The position numbers and the translations under genes were made by a program. Positions 35,793-44,512 of a stretch of DNA of 64,000 nt are shown one piece after another. The notes under the pieces are model-generated. The model did not search any database and had not been told where the DNA came from. It was given only the letters and a program-made list of their open reading frames with translations. Location of the stretch: the NCBI GenBank assembly GCA_022647565.1, contig JALCLA010000006.1, positions 1 through 64,000 on the forward strand, in the 5' to 3' direction. The number at the start of each line of letters is the position of its first letter. Within the stretch, counting starts at the first letter, position 1. Source of the DNA: Chiayiivirga sp. GTDB lineage: Bacteria; Pseudomonadota; Gammaproteobacteria; Xanthomonadales; Xanthomonadaceae.

Positions 35793-37039
35793 TGGCGAAC
35801 ATGATCTCCCGCGCCGTCACCGGCGTGCAGGACTGGGTCAACGAGCGTGCGCCGGGCATGATGCCGGCCTATCGCAAGCACATGAGCGAGTACTACGCGC
35901 CCAAGAACTTCAACTTCTGGTACTACTTCGGTTCGCTCGCGATGCTGGTGCTGGTCAACCAGATCGTCACCGGCATCTTCCTCACGATGCACTTCAAGCC
36001 CAGTGCCGCCGAGGCCTTTGCCTCGGTCGAGTACATCATGCGCGACGTGGATGGGGGCTGGCTGATCCGCTACATGCACAGCACCGGCGCCTCGCTGTTC
36101 TTCGTGGTGGTGTACCTGCACATGTTCCGCGGCCTGATCTACGGCTCCTACCAGAAGCCGCGCGAGCTGGTCTGGATCCTGGGCATGTTCATCTTCCTCT
36201 CGCTGATGGCCGAGGCCTTCTTCGGCTACGTGCTGCCCTGGGGCCAGATGAGCTACTGGGGCGCGCAGGTGATCATCAATCTGTTCGGTGCGATTCCCTG
36301 GGTCGGCGAAGCGCTAACCGAGTGGATCCGTGGCGACTACCTGGTCTCCGACGCCACGCTCAACCGCTTCTTCGCGCTGCACGTGATCGCGCTGCCGCTG
36401 GTGATCCTGTTGCTGGTGGTGCTGCATCTGGGGGCCTTGCATGAAGTCGGCTCCAACAACCCCGATGGCGTCGACATCAAGAAGGTCAAGAACAAGGAAA
36501 CCGGCATCCCCAAGGACGGCATCGCCTTCCACCCGTACTACACGGTGAAGGACCTGTTCGGGGTTGGTTTCTTCCTCACCATCGCGGCCTTCATCCTGTT
36601 CTTCGCGCCCGAGTTCGGCGGCCTGTTCCTGGAGCACGACAACTTCGTGATGGCCGACCCGATGGTGACGCCCGAGCACATCAAGCCGGTGTGGTACTTC
36701 ACCCCGTACTACGCCATGTTGCGCGCCATCCCGGACAAGCTCATGGGCGTGATGGTGATGGGCGGTGCCACCCTGATCCTGTTCGGCCTGCCCTGGTTCG
36801 ATCGCAGCCCGGTCAAGTCGATCCGCTACCGGCCGTTCCTGCACAAGGCGATGATCGCGCTGTTCTGCGTTGCGTTCGTGGTGCTGGGCTGGCTCGGCAT
36901 GCAGGCCGGCAGCACCACCCAGACCTGGGTGGCGCGCGGGCTGACCTTCTACTACTTCGCCTTCTTCCTCTCCATGCCGATCTGGAGCCGGATGGGTACT
37001 TTCAAGGCCGTGCCGGAGCGGGTGACCACGCATGACTAA
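35792..37039 (+). CDS. petB: Cytochrome b subunit of the bc1 complex
   Basis: A 415-residue multi-helix membrane protein, normal for the proteobacterial cytochrome b. Landmarks: NFNFWYYFGSLAMLVLV, heme-ligand histidines in YMHSTGASLFF and VVYLHMFRGL (helix B) and in ALHVIALPLVILLLVVLHLGAL (helix D), the GYVLPWGQMSYWGA region, and the Qo-site motif PEHIKPVWYF in which PE and W are conserved (here TPEHIKPVWYFTPYYAML). The ATG at 35792 overlaps the petA stop; a GTG one codon earlier is possible. It binds hemes bL and bH and carries out ubiquinol oxidation. Its stop overlaps petC by eight bases. Confidence 0.98.
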   Translation: MANMISRAVTGVQDWVNERAPGMMPAYRKHMSEYYAPKNFNFWYYFGSLAMLVLVNQIVTGIFLTMHFKPSAAEAFASVEYIMRDVDGGWLIRYMHSTGASLFFVVVYLHMFRGLIYGSYQKPRELVWILGMFIFLSLMAEAFFGYVLPWGQMSYWGAQVIINLFGAIPWVGEALTEWIRGDYLVSDATLNRFFALHVIALPLVILLLVVLHLGALHEVGSNNPDGVDIKKVKNKETGIPKDGIAFHPYYTVKDLFGVGFFLTIAAFILFFAPEFGGLFLEHDNFVMADPMVTPEHIKPVWYFTPYYAMLRAIPDKLMGVMVMGGATLILFGLPWFDRSPVKSIRYRPFLHKAMIALFCVAFVVLGWLGMQAGSTTQTWVARGLTFYYFAFFLSMPIWSRMGTFKAVPERVTTHD

Positions 37040-37772
37040 GCGCATTCTTGCCCCGGTCCTGGGCGTCATTCTGGGCATCGCGCCGGCGCTGGCCGGCGCT
37101 TCGGGCGGTTCCGGCCTGCAACAAAGCTTCGCCAATGTGTCCGACCAGGCCTCGCTGCAACGCGGTGCCGCGCTGTTCATGAACTACTGCGCCGGCTGCC
37201 ACTCGTTGTCGATGCAGCGTTACTCGCGCACCGCCGCAGACCTCGGCCTGACCGAGGCGCAGATGATGGCGAACCTGAACTTCGGGTCGGCCAAGTTCGG
37301 CGAGCAGATCAATGCCGCGATGAAGCCCGCCGATGGCCAGGCCTGGTTCGGCAAGGCTCCGCCGGATCTCTCGCTGGTGGCGCGCGCGAAGCCGGGCGGG
37401 GCGGACTGGACCTACACCTTCCTCAAGTCGTTCTACGTCGACGAAAGCCGCCCGAGCGGCTGGAACAATACCTTGCTGCCGGGCGCGAGCATGCCCAACG
37501 TGCTGTGGGAGCTGCAGGGTACGCAGCGCGCCGTGCATGACGACCATGCCGCGGCCGGGCATGTGCCCAAGCTCGAAGTGGCGGCCCCCGGCAAGCTCAG
37601 CGCGGAAGACTACGATCGCTCGGTGCGCGACATCACGGCCTTCCTCAAGTATGTGGCCGAGCCGGCGGCGTTGCAGCGTGAGGCGACGGGGTTGTGGGTT
37701 ATCCTGTTCCTGGTCGGCTTCACCCTGCTGGCCTGGATGCTGAAGAAGGAATACTGGAAGGACGTGCACTGA
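37032..37772 (+). CDS. petC: Cytochrome c1
   Basis: A 246-residue protein. The signal peptide MTKRILAPVLGVILGIAPAL is cleaved near AGAS. The heme c attachment site is CAGCH in LFMNYCAGCHSLSMQRY. The axial methionine is probably in LLPGASMPNVLWEL. A C-terminal membrane helix (GLWVILFLVGFTLLAWML) followed by KKEYWKDVH anchors it in the inner membrane. It completes the bc1 complex with PetA and PetB and passes electrons to cytochrome c. It overlaps petB by eight bases. It is the last gene of the operon; 128 bases separate it from sspA. Confidence 0.97.
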   Translation: MTKRILAPVLGVILGIAPALAGASGGSGLQQSFANVSDQASLQRGAALFMNYCAGCHSLSMQRYSRTAADLGLTEAQMMANLNFGSAKFGEQINAAMKPADGQAWFGKAPPDLSLVARAKPGGADWTYTFLKSFYVDESRPSGWNNTLLPGASMPNVLWELQGTQRAVHDDHAAAGHVPKLEVAAPGKLSAEDYDRSVRDITAFLKYVAEPAALQREATGLWVILFLVGFTLLAWMLKKEYWKDVH

Positions 37773-37900
37773 GTTTCAGTGGCCGGCCGGGGGCGAACGT
37801 AGCCGCCCGGCGGGTCGCGTGGGCTTGTGCGGTGGAACCGAAAACGGGTAGAACCTAGTTTTCATCCTTGCCACGGCCTTTCGTAGAGGAGAGCACGCCG

Positions 37901-38539
37901 ATGACGGCCGCCAGTCCGCGTATCCGCAATGCCCTGACCTTGTTCTCCGCGCGTGACTGCGTGGTATGCCATCGGGTGCGGCTGGTGCTGGCTGCCAAGG
38001 GCGTCACTTACGACCTGATCCCGGTCGACCCGGCCAATCCGCCGGAAGACCTGATCGACCTCAATCCGTACCACTCGGTACCGACGCTGGTCGACCGCGA
38101 CCTGACCCTGTACGCGGCATCGGTCGTCACCGAGTACCTCGACGAGCGCTACCCGCATCCGCCACTGATGCCGATCGATCCGCTGTCCCGCGCCCGGCTG
38201 CGCCTCGCGATGTTGCGTCTGGAGCACGAATGGGTGCCGCACGTGCAGGCCATCCAGCACGGTAACAAGTCCCAGGCCGAAGCCGGGCGCAAGCGGCTCA
38301 AGGAGCTGCTGCTGGCCTCCTTGCCCTTGTTCAAGGCCTCCAAGTTCTTCCTCAATCCCGAGATGAGCCTGGCCGACTGCGCGCTGGCCCCCATCATCTG
38401 GCGGCTGGACGCGTTCGGCGTGCAGTTGCCCAAGGAAGCCAAGCCGATCGAGGACTACGGGCAGCGCATTTTCCGCAACCCCGGATTCGTGCGCAGCCTG
38501 ACGCCGGAGGAAAAGGTGCTGCGCGAGCTGGGCGCATGA
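37901..38539 (+). CDS. sspA: Stringent starvation protein A (GST fold)
   Basis: A protein of 212 residues. The ATG at 37901 follows GAGGAGAG by a normal distance; the 11 codons 5' of it are not coding. The N-terminal thioredoxin-like domain reads LTLFSARDCVVCHRVRLVLAAKG, then YDLIPVDPANPPEDLIDLNPYHSVPTLVDRDL with the cis-proline loop. The C-terminal helical domain has NPEMSLADCALAPIIWRL. SspA associates with RNA polymerase and lacks glutathione transferase activity in characterised members. It lies between petABC and sspB, a conserved arrangement in gammaproteobacteria. Its TGA overlaps the sspB ATG. Confidence 0.95.
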   Translation: MTAASPRIRNALTLFSARDCVVCHRVRLVLAAKGVTYDLIPVDPANPPEDLIDLNPYHSVPTLVDRDLTLYAASVVTEYLDERYPHPPLMPIDPLSRARLRLAMLRLEHEWVPHVQAIQHGNKSQAEAGRKRLKELLLASLPLFKASKFFLNPEMSLADCALAPIIWRLDAFGVQLPKEAKPIEDYGQRIFRNPGFVRSLTPEEKVLRELGA

Positions 38540-38964
38540 GCTCAGGCGGGGCCAAGCCGGCGGCCATGAGTTCCAACCGGCCGTACCTGATCCGCGCGAT
38601 GCATGAATGGATCGGTGACAACGGCATGACCCCGTACCTGCTGGTGGATGCGGCCTTTCCCGGGGTGCGGGTTCCGCCGCAGTCGGTCAAGGATGGCAAG
38701 GTCGTGCTCAACGTGGCACCGCGCGCCGTTTCCCAGCTTGAACTGGGTAACCAGATGATCCGCTTCAACGCCCGCTTCGGCGGCGTGAGCCAGGGCGTCG
38801 AACTACCCGTCGCCGCAGTGCAGGCGATCTACGCGCAGGAAACCGGCCAGGGCATGATGCTGCCGCAGGATGGCGAGACCGCCGCACCCGATCCCGATCC
38901 AGATCCCGGCAGCGAAGCCGGCGAAGCGCCGAAGAAGGGCGCGCACCTGCGCATCGTGAAGTAG
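38536..38964 (+). CDS. sspB: ClpXP protease specificity-enhancing factor SspB
   Basis: A 142-residue protein. The ATG at 38536 overlaps the sspA stop by four bases; a second ATG at 38566 (MSSNRPYLIRAMHEWI) agrees better with the family start and may be used. The folded domain runs through NRPYLIRAMHEWIGDNGMTPYLLVDAAFP, VVLNVAPRAVSQLELGNQMI and FNARFGGVSQGVELPVAAV. The acidic Pro/Asp-rich linker and the C-terminal hydrophobic end HLRIVK match the peptide that docks on the ClpX zinc-binding domain. It delivers ssrA-tagged proteins to ClpXP. Confidence 0.95.
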   Translation: MSSGGAKPAAMSSNRPYLIRAMHEWIGDNGMTPYLLVDAAFPGVRVPPQSVKDGKVVLNVAPRAVSQLELGNQMIRFNARFGGVSQGVELPVAAVQAIYAQETGQGMMLPQDGETAAPDPDPDPGSEAGEAPKKGAHLRIVK

Positions 38965-38986
38965 GCCCGGGCCGGCGGTCCGCACC

Positions 38987-39349
38987 CTACAGCGGGGCGG
39001 CGGGCTCGTCGCGTTGCGGTGCGCTGATCCACTGCAACTCGCGCCCGAGCAGGGCCAGACTGCCCTGGTGGCGGTCTTCTCCCTGCCACGAATACTCGAA
39101 CCGATACTGGCGAAACACGCGCATCCGCCCATCGTGGGCGCGACGCAGCGCGATCTTGCTCAGGGCTACGCTCTGGTCCAGCCACTGCACGCCCGCCCTG
39201 GCACAGGCCTGGCGCCCGTAGTGGGTTGCAAGTTCTGCGGCGGCGCGCGACTCCGACCAAAGCAGGGCGATCAGGCCGAAGCCGGCGAGCAGCAGGACGG
39301 GAGTCAGCACGGACGGCCTCGCAACGCGGTTGGATGGAGCTTGCCTCAT
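38987..39349 (-). CDS. DUF3301 family protein
   Basis: A small protein of 120 residues. The ATG at 39349 gives MRQAPSNRVARPSVLTPVLL with one N-terminal membrane helix (LTPVLLLAGFGLIALLW). Next comes the family signature AAAELATHYGRQACARAGVQ, then LDQSVALSKIALRRAHDGRMRV and a C-terminal YRFEYSWQGEDRHQGSLALL. The function of DUF3301 proteins is not known; the single helix and small charged domain suggest an inner-membrane protein. It is convergent with sspB and divergent from the kinase gene at 39426. The longer minus-strand open frames over it are shadows. Confidence 0.82.
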   Translation of the reverse strand: MRQAPSNRVARPSVLTPVLLLAGFGLIALLWSESRAAAELATHYGRQACARAGVQWLDQSVALSKIALRRAHDGRMRVFRQYRFEYSWQGEDRHQGSLALLGRELQWISAPQRDEPAAPL

Positions 39350-39425
39350 GTGGGGATGAGGTGGAACCTGCGCAATGCGCCGATCGGCTTGGATAGAATG
39401 CCGCAAGCGACGGCGAGGGTGGGGC

Positions 39426-41843
39426 GTGGTCACGATTCCGGGGTACAGCATCGGCGGCGAGATCGGTCGTGGCGGCATGGCTGCGGTGCTGCGCGCGCGC
39501 CAGGTGCTGCTGGACCGCGAAGTAGCGCTCAAGGTGCTCAATCCGCAGCTGGCGCAGGACCCGGTCAATGCCCAGCGCTTCCTGCAGGAAGCGCGCATGC
39601 TCGCGGCACTCGCGCATCCTCACATCGTTCCGGTGTACGACGTCGGCGTGACGCCCGAGGGCCTGCACTACTTCTCGATGCAGCTCATCTCGGGCGGCGA
39701 TTTCGGCAAGCGCCTGCGCGAAGGCATCGACGAGACCGAACTGGTGCGGGTGCTGCTCGCCGTGGCCCAGGCGCTCGGCTTCGCGCATACCCGTGGTTAC
39801 GTGCATCGCGACGTGACCCCGGCCAACATCCTGTTCGACGAGCGTGGTCGCCCGATCCTCACCGATTTCGGCATCGCGCGCGTCCTGGCCCAGACCTCGC
39901 GCATTACGGCCACCGGGCTGTCGATCGGCACCAGCCACTACATGAGCCCGGAGCAGGCCCGTGGTCTGGAAGTGGACCGCCGCTCGGACATCTACAGCCT
40001 GGGCGTGCTGCTCTATGAAGCCCTGGTGGGCAAGCCGCCGTTCGATGGCAACGATGGCTTCGCGGTGGCCTACGCCCATGTGCACGAGCCGGTGCCGCGC
40101 CTGCCCGAAGGCCTGGAGCGCTGGCAGCCCCTGATCGACATCGCGATGGCGAAGCTTCCGGACGAGCGTTTCCGCGACTGCGATGCCTTCATCGAAGCCT
40201 TGCGGCTGGCGGCGCCGGAAGAGTTCGCGCGCGTAACGCGGGGCAATCCGCCCGCTCGTCCTGCGGCGCCGGCGAAGGCTGCCGCGCCGAATCCGGCCCC
40301 GTCCGCGCCCAAAGCCGAGGCTGCCCCCCAGGCTCCGACGGCGGCATCCGCGCGTGCGGAACCGATCAAGCTCAGGGTTGCCGCGCAGCGGGCCAGTCGC
40401 GCGCCGCTCTACATCGCGGCCGGACTCGTGCTTGCCGTACTGGGGCTGGGTACGGCGTGGTGGTGGATGCGCGATTCCGGCACCGGATCCGCCACCGTGT
40501 CGCCGGCACCGATCAAGGCCCCGGTTCGTGTCACCGAGACGCCGAGCCCCGTACCCCCGACCGAGCCCGATCCCGTCATCGAGCCCAGCGTCGCGCTTGG
40601 GGAGGAACAAGAATCCGAACCCTCCACGTTGCCCCCGTCGGTGCCGGCCGACGAAGGCGAAGCGATCGATCTCGCGCAACTTCCCACAGTCGAGGACCCG
40701 GTGCTGAAGCTGCTGGCGCTCGGGCGTGCCAACCTCGCAGCGCAGCGCTTGAGTTCGCCACCGCAGACCAACGCGCTGGACCGCTTCAAGCTGGCGCTGC
40801 AGATCGAGCCGCGCAACGCGGAAGCGATTGCCGGCATCGCGGCGGTGGCCCAGGCCTATCTTGCGCTGGCAGCAAAGCAGGATCGCGAGGTCGGGTTCGA
40901 GGCCTGGCTCGAACAGGTGGACAAGGCCGAGGCGATTGCGCAGGAACACCAGGCCGCGGCGCCGCTGGCTGCGGCAAGGGCGCTGCGCCAGGCGCATGTC
41001 GATGAACTGCTCAAGCGTGGCGCCGTAGCCGCCGCGGCCTGGCGCCGGGATGAGGCGGTGGCCCTGCACCAGCGTGCCTTGCGGGTCTTGCCGCAGTCGT
41101 CGCAGGCACAGCGCGGGCTGCGCGCCGCGGAATCCGTCGGGCGGCCGGGTTACCTGTTTCGCGATGGCGACGCCAAGGGCGGGCTGCCGGAGATGGTGGT
41201 GGTGGGTACTCATGCGCTGGCGCGGCGCGAGACCACGGTCGGTGAGTTTCGCGCCTATTGGGGCGCGGCGGGACAGGCGAAGTTCGGCGCCAGCCTGCCC
41301 AGCTGCCGAGACCGGGAGTCGATCTTCCGTTCTTCGCGCAAGCGCAGCTGGCAGGACCCGGGTTATCCCCAGACCGACGCGCATCCGGTGAGCTGCGTGA
41401 ACCATGCGATGGCGGAAGACTACGCGCGCTGGCTCGCCGCGCGCAGCGGGCACCGCTATCGCCTGCCGAGCGCCGCCGAATGGAAGATGGCTGGCAGCAC
41501 GGCGGTGCCGGCGGGCTGCAGCGCGAACGTGCGGGACGAGGCGTTTCGCGCAGAATTCGGCGGGCGCGAAGGACTGGATTGCTCCGACCAGTTCGCCGCG
41601 GCCGCGCCGACCGGGCGTTTTGCCGCGCGCAAACCCGGCCTATATGATGTCGACGGCAATGTGCGCGAGTGGGTGAGTGACTGCGCGGGCAGCTGTGAGG
41701 ATCGCATTGCACTGGGAGCGAGCTGGCTCACGCAGGCGAGCGATCCTGCGGCGCCGGCGTTCAATGCGGCCACCGCCTTCAATACCATCGGTTTCCGCGT
41801 GCTGCGCGAACTCGATGCAAACACCACGACGAGGTCCGAATGA
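39426..41843 (+). CDS. Ser/Thr protein kinase with extracytoplasmic FGE-sulfatase-like domain
   Basis: A protein of 805 residues from the GTG at 39426, preceded by GAGGGTGG; an ATG at 39375 would add 17 residues of poor coding character. Kinase domain at about 5-265: GRGGMAAV, Lys36 in VALKVL, HRDVTPANI (127-135), DFG (147-149), YMSPEQ. The catalytic-loop lysine of HRDLKPxN is replaced by Thr131. An Ala/Pro linker and a membrane helix at about 327-350 follow, then a further linker with helical repeats, then an FGE-sulfatase/SUMF1-like domain (about 575-800): RETTVGEFRAYW, HPVSCVNHAMAEDYARWLA, YRLPSAAEWKMA, GLYDVDGNVREWVSD and FNTIGFRVLRE. It resembles PpkA-type kinases, but no type VI secretion genes are here. 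It overlaps the FHA gene by four bases. Confidence 0.93.
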   Translation: MVTIPGYSIGGEIGRGGMAAVLRARQVLLDREVALKVLNPQLAQDPVNAQRFLQEARMLAALAHPHIVPVYDVGVTPEGLHYFSMQLISGGDFGKRLREGIDETELVRVLLAVAQALGFAHTRGYVHRDVTPANILFDERGRPILTDFGIARVLAQTSRITATGLSIGTSHYMSPEQARGLEVDRRSDIYSLGVLLYEALVGKPPFDGNDGFAVAYAHVHEPVPRLPEGLERWQPLIDIAMAKLPDERFRDCDAFIEALRLAAPEEFARVTRGNPPARPAAPAKAAAPNPAPSAPKAEAAPQAPTAASARAEPIKLRVAAQRASRAPLYIAAGLVLAVLGLGTAWWWMRDSGTGSATVSPAPIKAPVRVTETPSPVPPTEPDPVIEPSVALGEEQESEPSTLPPSVPADEGEAIDLAQLPTVEDPVLKLLALGRANLAAQRLSSPPQTNALDRFKLALQIEPRNAEAIAGIAAVAQAYLALAAKQDREVGFEAWLEQVDKAEAIAQEHQAAAPLAAARALRQAHVDELLKRGAVAAAAWRRDEAVALHQRALRVLPQSSQAQRGLRAAESVGRPGYLFRDGDAKGGLPEMVVVGTHALARRETTVGEFRAYWGAAGQAKFGASLPSCRDRESIFRSSRKRSWQDPGYPQTDAHPVSCVNHAMAEDYARWLAARSGHRYRLPSAAEWKMAGSTAVPAGCSANVRDEAFRAEFGGREGLDCSDQFAAAAPTGRFAARKPGLYDVDGNVREWVSDCAGSCEDRIALGASWLTQASDPAAPAFNAATAFNTIGFRVLRELDANTTTRSE

Positions 41844-42625
41844 AGCTGCTTTTCCCCAACGGTGAGCATTCCCAGGTGCTGCTCAGTTCCGGCGTCAACC
41901 GGATCGGCACCGCGCCGGACGCGCAGGTGGTGCTGACCCAGGCCGGAGTCGGCGGGCTGCATTGCGAGATCCAGATCCAGGGCGATCACGCCACGGTGTC
42001 TGCGCCCGATCCGGCCCATGCCGTGACCGTCAACGGGCGCGCGATCGGCGGCCCGATGTCGATCCGGCCGGGCGATCTGATCGGCATCGGCCCGGTGCAG
42101 GCGAGACTGGTCGCGGTGGAAAAAGCGGTGGCGACGGTGGCGCGCCCCGCGGCGGTGGACGACAGCGGCGCGACGCGGGTACGCATGGCCGTGCCCAAAT
42201 TCGTGTTGCGCGGCGTTTCCGGTGCGGCCTTCGGCAAGACCTATCCGGTGCCGGGTCCGGTGGTGATCGGGCGCCAGCAGGATTGCGACATCTCGATTCC
42301 GAGCGAGGAAATCTCGCGTCGACACGCCCAGGTCAAGCCCAGCGCGGATGGCTTGCTGGTAGAAGACCTCGGCTCGGCCAACGGCACCTTCATCAATGGC
42401 AAGCGGGTCCAGGCCGGGCTGATGCGCCCGGGCGAGGAGTTGCGCCTGGATGCGATCCGTTTCCTGCTGGTGGCGCCAGGCGCGGAGATGCCCTCGGGTC
42501 AGCAACGCATCCCGACCCCGCCTGCCGCGGCCAAACCGCAGGGCGGCCGCATCGCGCTCGTGATCGGCGCGGTCGTGGTGCTGGCCGCGCTGGCGACGGC
42601 GGGCTGGTATTTCTTCCTGCGTTGA
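41840..42625 (+). CDS. Tandem FHA-domain protein with C-terminal membrane anchor
   Basis: A 261-residue protein translated from an ATG overlapping the kinase stop (ATGA). The first FHA-like domain (about 1-95) is degenerate: RIGTAPDAQVVL, LHCEIQI, VTVNGRAI, without the usual GR and SxxH pair. The second (about 115-215) is canonical: VVIGRQQDCDISIPSEEISR, RHAQVK, LLVEDLGSANGTFINGKRV. It is followed by a Pro/Ala linker and a membrane helix near the end (RIALVIGAVVVLAALATAGW). FHA domains bind phosphothreonine peptides. Coupling with the preceding Ser/Thr kinase suggests the two act together at the inner membrane, with FHA recognising the kinase or its substrate. The output is unknown. Confidence 0.93.
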   Translation: MKLLFPNGEHSQVLLSSGVNRIGTAPDAQVVLTQAGVGGLHCEIQIQGDHATVSAPDPAHAVTVNGRAIGGPMSIRPGDLIGIGPVQARLVAVEKAVATVARPAAVDDSGATRVRMAVPKFVLRGVSGAAFGKTYPVPGPVVIGRQQDCDISIPSEEISRRHAQVKPSADGLLVEDLGSANGTFINGKRVQAGLMRPGEELRLDAIRFLLVAPGAEMPSGQQRIPTPPAAAKPQGGRIALVIGAVVVLAALATAGWYFFLR

Positions 42626-42677
42626 GGCAAGGGGCTGGGCCGAATTCGTCGGAGATTGGCCGGGTAGCTCGTCGGTG

Positions 42678-43559
42678 ATGGACCGTAGGATTTTCATGCG
42701 CGGCTTCGTTGTTTGCGCGCTGCTGTTGCCGTTTCAGTTGATATCGCAAGATCGGCAACACTCGCAGAAGCAGCGCGACGCATCGATTGCGCGCACTCTG
42801 CGCGAGAGCGGAACGTGCGTGGAGTCGGGTCGCGTTGTTCTGTGCGTTCAATCGGGCGCGCTTGCGCGGGAGACGTTCGCATCGTTTCTGGCCTTGGCCG
42901 AGCGAGGCGCCGAGTCGGTCAGGACCTATCTTGGACCGCATGCCGATATGCCTGGAGTTGGCACCCGATCGGTCGAGATTTACGTCGCGTCGAATGTCGG
43001 AATTCCGCATGTCACGGCGTTGCCTGAGCCGTGGATCTTCATGCATCCAGACACCATCGCGCAGGACATGGCTCCATACCTGCACGAGATGGTCCATGTC
43101 ATGGCGCAATGGTCGTGGCGGAAAACCGAATGGATCGCAGAGGGGTTCGCCGACTTCGCCGCGTCCGAGATCGCGACAACGCATGGCGGCTATCACCGCA
43201 GCTTTGTGCTTCCACGCGGGTTGGAGAATCTGCGCGAACTGTATGCCTCAGAGGCGGGGCAAGAGATGCTTCCACTCATCGGAGTGCCCGGCCGTCGACA
43301 TGCCTACACAGGGGAGGCGGCGTCGCTATTCAAGAAGCTGATGCTGAATCGGCGCAAGTACGCCCCTGCCTACTACGCATTGAGCTGGTCATTCGTCGAT
43401 CATCTCGTGCGTCGCGTCGGCCTCAAGGGTCTGCGCCTGATCGCCGAGTCTGACGACCCCTCCAGCGTCGCCGTGCAATTGTCCGGGCAGTCGATTGAAG
43501 CTCACAAAACAGTGTGGCAATCATCGGTCGAAGCCAGCCAAGCACCGCGCCAGCGTTAA
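42678..43559 (+). CDS. Putative zinc metallopeptidase (gluzincin-like, HExxH)
   Basis: A protein of 293 residues from the ATG at 42678; a GTG one codon earlier and an ATG at 42696 are alternatives. An N-terminal hydrophobic segment (GFVVCALLLPFQLIS) suggests export. The middle holds LHEMVHVMAQWSWRKTEWIA then EGFADFAASE: an HExxH motif (HEMVH) with a downstream Glu about 18 residues later, the gluzincin arrangement seen in peptidase_MA-like proteins. The C-terminal part (YAPAYYALSWSFVDHLVRRV, GLKGLRLIAE) resembles the helical end of the same group. Substrate unknown. It follows the FHA gene by about 50 bases, so co-transcription is possible. Cys47 and Cys55 could form a disulfide. Confidence 0.78.
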   Translation: MDRRIFMRGFVVCALLLPFQLISQDRQHSQKQRDASIARTLRESGTCVESGRVVLCVQSGALARETFASFLALAERGAESVRTYLGPHADMPGVGTRSVEIYVASNVGIPHVTALPEPWIFMHPDTIAQDMAPYLHEMVHVMAQWSWRKTEWIAEGFADFAASEIATTHGGYHRSFVLPRGLENLRELYASEAGQEMLPLIGVPGRRHAYTGEAASLFKKLMLNRRKYAPAYYALSWSFVDHLVRRVGLKGLRLIAESDDPSSVAVQLSGQSIEAHKTVWQSSVEASQAPRQR

Positions 43560-43596
43560 CGGGGCATCCCCGTCTTTGCGCGGGCGGGATCCGCCC

Positions 43597-44451
43597 TCAG
43601 CGCAACAAGCGCATCGACAGATCGATCGCGCGCACGTGCTTGGTGAGTGCGCCGATCGAGATGTAGTCGACACCGGTTTCAGCGTAGCGCCGCACGGTGT
43701 CCAGCGTCACGCCGCCAGAGACTTCCAGCGGCACGCGGCCGGCCGCGATGCGTACTGCCTCGCGCATCAGATCGAGACTGAAGTCGTCGATCAGCACCCG
43801 ATCCACGCCGGCAGCAATGGCCTGCTGCAATTCGTCCAGCGATTCGACCTCGCAGATCAGCGGCAGGTCGGGGTGCAGGCCGCGCGCGCTGGCTACCGCT
43901 GCTGCGATCGAGCCGGCGGCGAGGATGTGGTTCTCCTTCAGCATCACGGCGTCGAACAGGCCGATGCGGTGGTTCACGCCACCGCCCACGCGCACCGCGT
44001 ATTTCTGCGCGACGCGCAGGCCGGGCAGGGTCTTGCGCGTGTCCAGGATGCGGCAGCCAGTGCCGCGCACCGCCGCAACATGCGCGGCGGTGACGGTTGC
44101 CGTGGCGCAAAGCAGTTGCAGGAAGTTCAATGCGCTGCGTTCCGCGCTGACCAGGGCCCGGGCGCGACCTTCGAGTTCGCACAGCACGGTGTCGGGAGCC
44201 ACCCGCTCGCCCTCCGCGGCGCGCCAGGCGATGCGCACGGACGGATCGAGGCGGCGGAAACAGGCGTCGACCCAGGCCCGCCCCGCAATCACGGCGTCCT
44301 CGCGACAGCGGATCGCCGCGCGCGCCATGGCCTCGGCCGGCAGCAAATCGGCGGTGGCATCACCACGGCCCAGGTCTTCCGCCAGAGCGCGCGAAACATC
44401 GGCCTGGACCTGCGAATCGGGCGGCGGATAGAGCGTCTGGAAGTCGTTCAT
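43597..44451 (-). CDS. nadC: Nicotinate-nucleotide pyrophosphorylase (carboxylating)
   Basis: A 284-residue protein from the ATG at 44451; six extra codons 5' begin with TTG and are unlikely. Family motifs: ALAEDLGRGDATADLL at the N-terminus, ERSALNFLQLLCATAT, DTRKTLPGLRVAQKYAVRVG, GGVNHRIGLFDAVMLKENHI, EVESLDEL and LEVSGGVTLDTVR with YISIGALTKHV. The enzyme converts quinolinate and PRPP to nicotinate mononucleotide and carbon dioxide in de novo NAD synthesis. nadA and nadB are not in the window. It is convergent with the metallopeptidase gene. Confidence 0.97.
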   Translation of the reverse strand: MNDFQTLYPPPDSQVQADVSRALAEDLGRGDATADLLPAEAMARAAIRCREDAVIAGRAWVDACFRRLDPSVRIAWRAAEGERVAPDTVLCELEGRARALVSAERSALNFLQLLCATATVTAAHVAAVRGTGCRILDTRKTLPGLRVAQKYAVRVGGGVNHRIGLFDAVMLKENHILAAGSIAAAVASARGLHPDLPLICEVESLDELQQAIAAGVDRVLIDDFSLDLMREAVRIAAGRVPLEVSGGVTLDTVRRYAETGVDYISIGALTKHVRAIDLSMRLLR

Positions 44452-44512
44452 GCGCGGATTATGCGTCAAGCCCCGGGCCTGCTCCGATCACGGTGGGTGG
44501 AGCGTCCCGCGG

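Noticed and set aside
38829-41453. 874-codon minus-strand frame opposite the third kinase
   Set aside because: It is antisense to conserved kinase and FGE motifs and has no motif of its own. The only real minus-strand gene here is the DUF3301 gene at 38987-39349.
39426-42625. Type VI secretion cluster suggested by the PpkA-like kinase and FHA protein
   Set aside because: No tssB, tssC, hcp, vgrG, clpV or other core T6SS gene is present in the window.
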